DNA of 64,000 bases from Bactericera cockerelli (Eukaryota > Arthropoda > Insecta > Hemiptera > Triozidae). The stretch spans positions 10,171,670 through 10,235,669 of the forward strand of contig CM044958.1 in assembly GCA_024516035.1 (NCBI GenBank), written 5' to 3'. The notes beneath the pieces are model-generated. The model saw only the letters and a list, made by a program, of their open reading frames with translations. It was not told the DNA's origin and did not search any database. The translations under genes and the position numbers were made by a program. How positions within the stretch are numbered: the first letter of the stretch is position 1; each line of letters starts with the position of its first letter. This document shows, in pieces, positions 55,803 through 64,000 of the stretch.

Positions 55803-56060
55803 GCCAGCGTCGATGGCATGTTGAATACACCGGTTCCCTTCAGAACACCGAAGTTAAGCGACATCCAGCGAGGTTAAGACTTGGATGGGTGACCATTCAA
55901 ATTCTAATTCTCGTGACGCTGGCTTTTCCCGGCCCCACTCAGGCTGGGTGAGGTCAATGTGAGTAGCAGGTTTGTGAGTTTCCTGCGAATGGAGGGTAAA
56001 ACCCCCGTCGTGATATGACCATGGCAGTTGAAAGCGACGTTAAACCCCACTTAAAAAAAA
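55803..56060 (+). mobile_element. 5S rRNA-derived SINE, copy 4
   Basis: Full length with a short poly-A tail. AGTAGTAAATA flanks both ends as a target duplication. Confidence 0.88.
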
Positions 56061-56595
56061 GTAGTAAATAATAATAATTGATGCCTGTTATTTTTCTATG
56101 GTTGTGATTTAGCAATCACATAATGACCTTAATATCAATGGGAAATTAATATTTTATTGTTGTTAATTGATTATTTCTTGTGTGTATAAAAACTTAATAA
56201 ACTTATTATTGAATTTTGTAAAAAGGAATTTCTCTTTGTAATTTATTTTGATCATTCAAATCGTTGCTTAGCTAGACAACCACTGAGCAAGATTATTGTT
56301 TGAGATTTAAGATAACTCAAGGGACTGGAATTTTTCCTCTTATTTCCAGGTTTCTCTTATAAAGAGGGTTTTTCCCTTAGAGAGATAAATTTGACCTGCA
56401 ATTCTTCTCTTATAGTCAGGTTTGACTGTACGAGCTTATTCTTAGATTGTTATTATTATTTATTCATTATTATGGTCTTATCTTAAATTATTTAAAAAAA
56501 AGACACTAATGGATCTTTAAATACGTACTTCATAGCACCACCAAACGTTACCTTATACTTCACTACGGTAGTTGCTAAATATGAATGAAATCTAA

Positions 56596-56725
56596 GGGCG
56601 GAATTAATAGACAACATCAAATAACTTAAGTCATTGGTAAGTGTCGGTTTTCCCTATCTTACACAGTACGCAATCCATTACTTAGCGCCACAGAGGTATT
56701 ACAAAAACGTCTATTAATTCCGCCC
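56596..56725. mobile_element. Harbinger-like MITE, copy 8
   Basis: 130 bp with TAA on both sides and the main-family interior. Confidence 0.8.
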
Positions 56726-56833
56726 TAAGTATTACATCGGTATAGGTAAAAAAAACAGTAGTTGACTTTTAAGGGATTCACTTTTTTCTTACGTAGTACG
56801 ATGCGACCCTTCCAATATGAATGAAGAAAAATT

Positions 56834-56945
56834 AACGTCAACGCTTCCCAAGCGGTCACCCATCCAAGTACTCTCCACGATCGTCGGTGCTTAACTTCAG
56901 TGATTGGACGAGCACTGGTGTATTCAACGTGATATGAACTTTGGC
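56834..56945 (-). pseudogene. 5S rRNA pseudogene
   Basis: The minus strand keeps TATCACGTTGAATACACCAG, AATCACTGAAGTTAAGC and CTTGGATGGGTGACCGCTTG. The terminal helix is broken (CCAAAGTT against GCGTTGACGTT) and several core bases differ. A hAT-type element has inserted about 20 bases beyond its 5' end. Confidence 0.75.
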
Positions 56946-56963
56946 GAATGGTTGGACTTTCTT

Positions 56964-57049
56964 CATGCGCGGATATAGCCCTCTTGTACTGGGGGGGCAC
57001 AATCGCACAATATACCTAACTAGCGGGTTGCCCCCGCCGCTTCGCAAGC

Positions 57050-57090
<41 letters not shown>

Positions 57091-58596
57091 CCACAAAGAC
57101 ACGCACGCACACACATACACACACAAATGTCAATATCTCAAGAATGGCTCATCAGAATTTCCTGATCAATATGTCAAATGAAGACTCCAACCCTTGCAAA
57201 AACATTCTTGCTTTGAGTTGATAGTTCCTCACGACATATTTCGAGAAAAAATGTCATTCAGGTCAAAAAACGTAAATACTTTTTGTTTACCTCAGCTCAA
57301 GACCGGCTCATCAGAATTTCGTGATTGATATCTCAAATGAAAACTTGAACCCTTGCTTAAAAATTTCTCTTTTTGAGTTGATACGCCGCCGCCGTGGTGC
57401 CGTCACGACAAATTTTGAGAAAAAAAATCTGGTGTAAACATCACACGACTTTCCTTATCCCCCAAAAAGGAGTCGAATTCCGCCACTGGTGACTCAACGG
57501 TAACAGATAACTAAAAACCAATGCCAAATTCGTAATCAGCACTTTAAAATCATTGAATTTGATATGTCACAATCCCCATCTAGGATGAATAAGAAAAAAG
57601 TTCGAGTCTAACCAAAATACCAGTAAATTTGAGCCAAGGTCCGAAAAGTTCAAGATATCAAAAAAAATGATTAGAATAGACCCCTATTATTTTTTTAATC
57701 CAATAAAATGTTATTCTTCAATTTTTTTGTATCTTTAACCAATTCAAAGAAACGACGCTTGCGGCTAAAATTTGCGGCCCTGCGGACGCGAGATGCGGCC
57801 GATTTTAACCAAAATTTCGTGGTTCGTCTGGTGTATAAAATTAATTTCCGTACCAAATTTCAAGTCTCTAGCTCTTACCGTTCTCGAGATATCCTGTTCA
57901 CAGACACACACACAGACGCACGGACCAATGGCTGAAAAAGACTTTTTTGGTATCCTGAGGCTATGATTCGTCCAGAAATGTGAAACACTGGGTAGGTCAA
58001 ATTTTCGACGAATACAATACTTTCCTTATTATAGGATAAGGAAAGTAAAAATGTCATTTCGGTCGAAAAATGTGATTTTTTTGTGTCACCCATCCATTTT
58101 TTGTCCTTACCCCGTGTAGCTGAACCCTAGAGATATATTCCCTGATCCAAATGGACCTACCTATAGGTAAAATTTCAGGTTTCTCGGAAAATCTGTGTGG
58201 ATTTGACAACTTTATTATTTCTTATTGGTCTTAGAATTGGGAGGAATTATTTTGGGACCCGTGCCCCCCTAACTCATTGAGATCTTTTTTTACGGGATTA
58301 GTCTTAGATTTGGGAATTATTTTGGGGCCCGTGCCCCCCTAACTCATTGAGATTTTTTTTTACGGGATTAGTCTTAGAATTGGGAATTATTTTGGGGCCC
58401 GTGCCCCCCTAACTCATTGAGATCTTTTTTTACGGGATTAGTCTTAGAATTTGGAATTATTTCGGGGCCCGTGCCCCCCTAGCTCATTGAGATCTTTTTT
58501 TATGGGATTAGGTATAATGAAATTTGAGAAACACCGCTTACCGAAAAAATCTGGGGGGGCACGTGCCCCCCGTGCCCCCCCCTATATCCGCGCATG
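56964..58596. mobile_element. hAT-type non-autonomous element 2 with internal minisatellite
   Basis: The same termini as element 1, flanked by ACTTTCTT (56956-56963 and 58597-58604). It has only four ~72 bp internal units (58250-58500), a CA microsatellite near 57055-57120, and an inserted dispersed repeat at 57428-58053 that element 1 lacks. Confidence 0.85.
57428..58053. mobile_element. Dispersed repeat nested in hAT element 2
   Basis: CTGGTGTAAACATCACACGA to GGATAAGGAAAGTAAAAAT, matching 19590-20250. The uninterrupted sequence exists in hAT element 1 near 42390, which shows it is a later insertion. Confidence 0.7.
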
Positions 58597-58730
58597 ACTT
58601 TCTTCGTATTATCTCAAAATGAATTCATGAAGTGAGTATAGGAATTTCTCAAGGTCATATAGTTATAGAGTACCTACTCGTATAGTTTTTACTACAAATA
58701 AGTCATCAGTGTGTACAAAATTATGTTCAG

Positions 58731-58991
58731 AGCCAGCGTCGATGGCATGTTGAATACACCGGTTCCCTTCAGAACACCGAAGTTAAGCGACATCCAGCGA
58801 GGTTAAGACTTGGATGGGTGACCATTCAAATTCTAATTCTCGTGACGCTGGCTTTTCCCGGCCCCACTCAGGCTGGGTGAGGTCAATGTGAGTAGCAGGT
58901 TTGTGAGTTTCCTGCGAATGGAGGGTAAAACCCCCGTCGTGATATGACCATGGCAGTTGAAAGCGACGTTAAACCCCACTTAAAAAAAAAA
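58731..58991 (+). mobile_element. 5S rRNA-derived SINE, copy 5
   Basis: Full length with poly-A, immediately upstream of the 5S unit at 59069. Both sides carry TCATCAGTGTGT and AAAATTATGTTCAG. Confidence 0.85.
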
Positions 58992-59068
58992 ATCATCAGT
59001 GTGTTTAACAAAATTATGTTCAGCAATCAGCATAGTCTTTATTTTTGAGAACTTTTCCGACCTCTGTC

Positions 59069-59186
59069 GCCAACGTTCATATCACGTTGAATTCACCATT
59101 TCTCGTCCAATCACTGAAGTTAAGCAACGTCGAGCGTGGATAGTACTTGGATAGGTGACCGCTTGGGAACACCACGTAACGTTGGC
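59069..59186 (+). rRNA. 5S rRNA: 5S rRNA gene, unit 1 (perhaps a pseudogene)
   Basis: 118 bases from GCCAACGTT to AACGTTGGC, which pair as helix I, followed by a T7 terminator. The internal promoter region is present, but GGATAGGTGACC differs from the usual GGATGGGTGACC, and CACCATTTCTC and GTTGAATTC also differ from unit 2. Unit 1 is therefore the more doubtful of the two. Confidence 0.65.
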
Positions 59187-59341
59187 GTTTTTTTTATAGT
59201 TATCTTTAATTTTTTCCGCATCATAACTTGCATCATTTTTAGAGCTTTTACATCAACAATGGGAAGTAGCCGCCAGCATTAACAATAAAATTATTGTTAA
59301 TAAAATGTGTTTTTTAATATGTTAAGAAATAAATACAGATG

Positions 59342-59611
59342 AGCCAGCGTCGATGGCATGTTGAATACACCGGTTCCCTTCAGAACACCGAAGTTAAGCG
59401 ACATCCAGCGAGGTTAAGACTTGGATGGGTGACCATTCAAATTCTAATTCTCGTGACGCTGGCTTTTCCCGGCCCCACTCAGGCTGGGTGAGGTCAATGT
59501 GAGTAGCAGGTTTGTGAGTTTCTTGCGAATGGAGGGTAAAACCCCCGTCGTGATATGACCATGGCAGTTGAAAGCGACGTTAAACCCCACTTAAAAAAAA
59601 AAAAAAAAAAA
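59342..59611 (+). mobile_element. 5S rRNA-derived SINE, copy 6
   Basis: Full length with an 18-base A tail, placed between 5S units 1 and 2 and in the same position relative to unit 2 as copy 5 is to unit 1. Confidence 0.88.
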
Positions 59612-59663
59612 TATGTTCAGCAATCAGCAGTCTTTATTTTTGAGAACTTTTCCTTCCTCTTTC

Positions 59664-59781
59664 GCCAACGTTTATATCACGTTGAATACACCAGTTCTCG
59701 TCCGATCACTGAAGTTAAGCAACGTCGAGCGTGGATAGTACTTGGATGGGTGACCGCTTGGGAACACCACGTAACGTTGGC
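59664..59781 (+). rRNA. 5S rRNA: 5S rRNA gene, unit 2
   Basis: 118 bases, with helix I GCCAACGTT/AACGTTGGC perfect. GAAGTTAAGCAACGTCGAGC, GTTCTCGTCCGATCACTGAA and CTTGGATGGGTGACCGCTTG are all canonical. A T8 run ends transcription. It looks intact. In insects 5S rRNA is transcribed by RNA polymerase III from the internal promoter. Flanking sequence on both sides repeats that of unit 1. Confidence 0.8.
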
Positions 59782-60059
59782 GTTTTTTTTATAGTTATCT
59801 TTAATTTTTTCCGCATCATAACGTGCATCATTTTTAGAGCTTTTACATCAACAATGGCAAGTAGCCGCCAGCATTAACAATAAAATTATTGTTAATAAAA
59901 TGTGTTTTTCAATATGTTAAGAAATAAATACAGATGAACCTAGATATGACAGAATAATGTTCACGTTGATGTGTCCCCGGTTATATGTAGAAATGAGGAG
60001 TTGATGTAGGGCAAGAGAGAAATCAGTCGGAGTGCACAAAGAGTAATTTTGCCCAGAAT

Positions 60060-60145
60060 TCCGCCACTAGTTGCTGCTCATATTAAAGCAGCTTCTCATT
60101 TTTCCTCACGTGGTATGAGGGCACGTCGGACAGCCAAGTACAAGT
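60060..60145 (-). repeat. Fragment of SINE family C
   Basis: GCTTCTCATTTTTCCTCACG and the neighbouring GCCACTAGTTGCTGC match the body at 22290-22350. A similar fragment is at 45290-45420. Confidence 0.45.
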
Positions 60146-60615
60146 AAAAGTAATTTCTCTAATCCATTTCAGAATTTTACACCAGTAAATGAGACTTTGT
60201 TTAGTCTGTGAGAGTAAAGGAACTCTTCTAGTCTCACTCTAGCAGGATAAACAGAGTATTGAATTGTAATTCACACAGAAAACTAGGGTTATTTTTAATC
60301 GTAAAAAAGAAAATTATTTATTATTTTAGAAGTGAGAAGGACATGAAATTACACAATAAATTCAATACGAAACAATGAATGAGAGATTACATAGGCCAAA
60401 AACTGTGGACCTCATATTGGAAACAAAGAGGATTTAGGAAGCCCAATCCTAAGTTTACATTGGCTGATCAGTTGGGTTCAAGCGGACTGGTGAATATATA
60501 TATAATTGTATATATTTTGCCACCTTTTACCTGAATATTGAAAGTAAATAACCTGGCACTATTTATTTTCCTACTTGAGTATTTAGAATTACAAATTCAG
60601 GTAATTATTCTAATA

Positions 60616-61219
60616 CACTGAGTGACAAATTTAGCGGAACGCATTGGTTTTTTCTCTCGTATAACGAACGTGAGTATTTCTTGTTGAACAAAAACATTTT
60701 TCATATATTTTCGAATTGAGTAAATAACACAAAAGTTGGTACAGAGATGGCAAAACCATTAAGGCCAATTTTCATAATTGATTGAAGTGCTTGTCATTGT
60801 CGACCTTTCCCATACAGGGTGTAGAAAAAAAACTGTTTTTCAATGATTTTTTCAAAATTCATTATTTTGGATTCAGAGGAATAATGACGTGTGCATCAAG
60901 GCTCAACAATTTTGAGACAAAGGAATGAGGATCATTACATAAAGCAAGACAATATTACTCTTCATCGAAAATAATGAATTTTGAAAAAATCATTGAAAAA
61001 CATTTTTTTTTTTACACACCGTATGGGAAAGGTCAACAACAACAAATTTAATAGTTCATTCAATTTTGAAAATTGGCTTTCATGTCTTTGCTATCTCTAT
61101 ACCAATTTTTGTGTGCTTTCCGCTATTAGAAAATATATGAAAAATATTTTTCTCCAACAAGAAATACACACGTTATACGAGAAAAAACCTATGCGTTCCG
61201 CTAAATTTGTCACTCAGTG
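60616..61219. mobile_element. 604 bp fold-back element, mariner type
   Basis: CACTGAGTGACAAATTTAGC at the left is inverted at the right, flanked by TA. The arms stay similar for over 200 bases on each side. A second inverted pair (ATACAGGGTGTAGAAAA and the complement) lies inside. Confidence 0.8.
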
Positions 61220-62270
61220 TAAATTATCATGCCCGTTGATCTGTGGTAAAATTTGGCTTTCTAATTTGAACTAAAGATTATTTTGCCAAACGTTCCTAGC
61301 ATCCTGCTCTAATCTCACTAATTTATTCTACACGAAACCATAAAAATACAAATTGTTTTGGGTTTATACCCTCTTCCTGATAAAATGCATAAATACATGA
61401 TTCAGGGAGCAATTATTATAATTTCTGATACAAAGCTGAGTTATTTCTTAACTGTTTGCCTACACTCACCATAACATCAAGTAATGATTAAGTATCTGAT
61501 AAATGTTTCTGTAGGCTCTTTACTTGTCAAAATAAGACAAGCTTAAAATGTTCACAAAATTGACATCTATTATTATGATTGGATATTCACAATAAATTAG
61601 AAAAATATGAACCCTGTTCCAATTTTTTTTGGTGCTTGAAGTTCCTGGAATTGATTCGAATAGGCGAGAGTTTTTTTCGTAGATTCTTTATATAAGTTTT
61701 ATGTTTTTCATACTTTTTTGGGCAGATCAAGATTCGAACGCTTGACCCGAAACATTTTACTGGGGCTTGTTGACTTTTATGATAAGGTAGCTCTTGAAAA
61801 TAAAATTATATGATTATTGTTTCATTTCTAGTAGTAGATGATTTATTTATTTTTAAAAGAAAAATAAACCAACAATCTGTCACCTTTTACACCGGCTATA
61901 ATTATGATAATCACCGCACATTTCACATTAAATTAGTATTTTCCATTTATTATTCTCAGACCTGGTTGTATTTCAGTGAAAACTCTGTACAATTATACAA
62001 TAAGACAAAGGAAACCCCCGTTGTCAGTTATTGCATGCCTAAATGGTTTTCAATTTGGTGTGTGTAGACACTGTAGACAGTATGTGCTTGGTAAAAAAAA
62101 AACAAAAAAACACAACGACCTAGTGAGATCTATTGTGACACCCATAGTAAATTAGAAAAATATTATAACTGTTCCAAATATGTTCATAGAACATGAATTT
62201 TTCAAGAAAGCGCAAGATTCATTTGTTCACTATTGAGAATTTTTCTTGACCGCCAGGGATCTGAACCCTG
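61220..62270. other. Intergenic region, no gene seen
   Basis: AT-rich. The frame at 61810-62067 has no family features. It lies downstream of the Bub3 stop codon. Confidence 0.5.
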
Positions 62271-62276
62271 GGCTTT

Positions 62277-63427
62277 CTACTTCGGCTTGGTCTCCTGGTC
62301 AGTCACGTGACGGATGAAGATGTTGTTGGGCGGGAGAGGGTCCGGGTGATTCTCCAGCTCATAGTTGTACGAACAAGCAATGGCCAACACGTTTCCTGGG
62401 AACATATAATTATTTGTTAATTTTTTCTCCTTGTGTAATGTAATGTAGCCTTTATTTGTACAATTAAATTTACACACAACATAAATACATAGTATATGGG
62501 CATCTTGTACAAAATCAGATTAATATCTGAGGCCTCCCCACGTAAAGGGGGCATATCATGGTTTATTTATTTAGAAACTCTTTATTAGTAGAACATATAT
62601 ACAAACATGTAGCCAGGACGTCACCAGAGAAATGGACCAAACTTGTTCAAGAATGGTACCCTAGAGATGGAAGAAGAAATCGAGGGCGTCCAGCAACCAG
62701 ATGGCAAGACTCAATAAGGAAGACAGAGAAGGAACACTATGGACGCATGCTGCTCAAAATAGAATACAGTGGAAGAAACCAGGAGAGGCCTTTGCTCCGG
62801 ATGGGGATTGATCAGGCTAATAATAATAATGATGATATACAAACAAATAAAGGTAAAAAATTAAAATACAAAGTTGACAATATTAATATAAACAAGAAAA
62901 AAAAATAAACAAAATTTATACATATGTCCTCACTAAAGGGCGGGGTTATTGCCTATGGCAATCTCTTCCACCCAACCCTTATGGTTCTGGTAGTATTGAA
63001 CCTTTTGAACGCCCAGAACCAGTATCCTGGGCTCTTTTTGTATCGAGTGCGTAGTGTAAGTAAAAGTGCAGTGCTGAAATCATGCACTTTCTTAAAAATT
63101 GGTATTTAAAAATTCAAAGAACATTCAATTTAAAACAATTCAAGGAACTAATGACAAGAATGTTTGAATTGTATACTGTGTCAGTTGGCAACTCTTAGTT
63201 TAGAGCAGTTCAAAATAAAATAAAATTTATTTTGTTTAAAAAAAAAACAGCCTGCTTGATGGCTGGCTAGATTTCGTCCATAATTACCATCATAACTGAA
63301 GCTGAGGGAAGTGATTCCTGTGTCGTAGCGATGGAACTGGCACAAGCGCTTCTTATTGAAGCCGTCCCAAATGTTGACGTAACCATCTGAGCCTCCTGTG
63401 GCAAATGTGTTGTAGTCTTGATGGAAA
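62277..63427 (-). CDS. Bub3: Bub3 spindle checkpoint protein, last two exons
   Basis: Exons 63427-63288 and 62395-62277 join in phase 1 and end in TAG. They encode the last WD40 repeats: [28 protein letters not shown], then [11 protein letters not shown] and [14 protein letters not shown], all diagnostic of Bub3. Bub3 is a WD40 propeller that carries Bub1 and BubR1 to phosphorylated MELT motifs of Knl1 at kinetochores and is needed for the spindle assembly checkpoint. The amino-terminal exons lie beyond 64000. The intron between these exons holds a LINE fragment. Confidence 0.93.
62545..62990. mobile_element. LINE fragment nested in another LINE 3' end
   Basis: Outer parts (62560-62590 and about 62835-62990) are the inverse of the LINE 3' end at 32570-32770. 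Between them a plus-strand frame has [20 protein letters not shown], the usual carboxyl tail of LINE reverse transcriptases, followed by HYGRMLLK. It is a fossil, not a gene. Confidence 0.65.
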
Positions 63428-63458
63428 CTGAAACAAAACCAAATTTTAAAAATTATTA

Positions 63459-64000
63459 TACAGGGTGTCCCGTATACAGATGCAAATATTTTGAGGGTAG
63501 GTTCAGCCCACCGTGGACTATCATATGAGCGAAACTTGCAGTGGGGCACTTTGCTTCGTTAAAGAGTTATGGCCAAATCCCTGTTTTTCCCACAGGTCTA
63601 GAGGTCACTTAGATCGATGCACGTTTTTAAAGAAATGGTAGCCAGTAAGTAATTTTTGACTTCATGTATGGATAGTCATGCATATTTCCCTTGAAATGCA
63701 GTTGGTTGCATGAAAAAATATTGAAAGACCAGAGAGATATTTAATCATAAGTTCAATACTTTTCTAAAATTTGATTTTTCCCTGTTTTCCCTTTCGTGAA
63801 TTTAGAGTACTTCTACACTTGCAATTCTGCGTATCACTAGGTAAAAAAATACCCTTTGTTATTTTGTTTCAATAAATACAAAGTTCTTTCAGACGCGTGA
63901 AGGAACGAATGAGATACGCCTTATCAAACGGCACCAGAAGGAGAGAAACACATCTTTCAAATTTTGAATCTGGGCGCTATTGCATTTTGAAGAACACTCG
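63459..64000. other. Bub3 upstream intron with a possible mariner-type element
   Basis: ATACAGGGTGTCCCGTATAC is a typical left end of a TA-flanked MITE. No matching right end is seen before the window edge and no further Bub3 exon is recognisable. Confidence 0.4.

Noticed and set aside
62558..62908. 116-codon gene
   Set aside because: It is the carboxyl tail of a LINE reverse transcriptase in a nested fossil, ending in low-complexity Asn and Lys runs.

Overview
The window is eukaryotic nuclear DNA from an arthropod, most probably an insect (a hemipteran is my guess, at low confidence). Genes are split by AT-rich GT-AG introns, interspersed repeats are dense, and the left edge carries an insect-type errantivirus (Ty3/gypsy). 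The recognisable genes are Rheb, Bub3 and a legumain relative. Nothing bacterial is present.

Layout. 1-10456: minus-strand errantivirus-like sequence arranged LTR-gag-pol-integrase-env-LTR-gag-pol. The two gag/5'-pol segments are identical over 2248 bases. The middle LTR and env end (2249-4060) are badly corrupted. 10719-14093: the last two exons of an unrecognised plus-strand gene. Its 3' end runs straight into a 3.5 kb minisatellite whose monomer is the end of that gene (14054-17560). 17561-22000: interspersed repeats only. 22972-32937: an eight-exon minus-strand gene for a secreted legumain-fold protein that has lost its catalytic His and Cys. Two type I hammerhead ribozyme motifs lie in or beside it. 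35945-47545: an eight-exon minus-strand gene for a 1179-residue nuclear-looking protein I cannot name. 50562-53915: a complete five-exon Rheb GTPase gene on the plus strand. 56834-59781: a 5S rRNA pseudogene and two 5S rRNA gene-like units, each of the two units paired with a 5S-derived SINE. 62277-63427: the last two exons of Bub3 on the minus strand, continuing off the right edge.

Repeats. I find six or seven copies of a 5S rRNA-derived SINE and at least six families of tRNA-derived SINE. There are eight copies of one 130 bp Harbinger-like MITE with 3 bp target duplications. Two 1.3-1.6 kb elements have 8 bp duplications (hAT type) and carry internal minisatellites. Mariner-like and piggyBac-like palindromic MITEs and LINE 3' ends are also present.

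The most unusual themes are these. (1) Four tandem arrays each grew out of an exon end or splice site of one of the three multi-exon genes. (2) Hammerhead ribozymes sit in a short dispersed element. (3) The legumain homologue looks catalytically dead. (4) 5S rDNA units are amplified together with a 5S-derived SINE. The genes do not form an obvious pathway: Rheb (TORC1 activation), Bub3 (spindle checkpoint) and the legumain relative look like unrelated neighbours.
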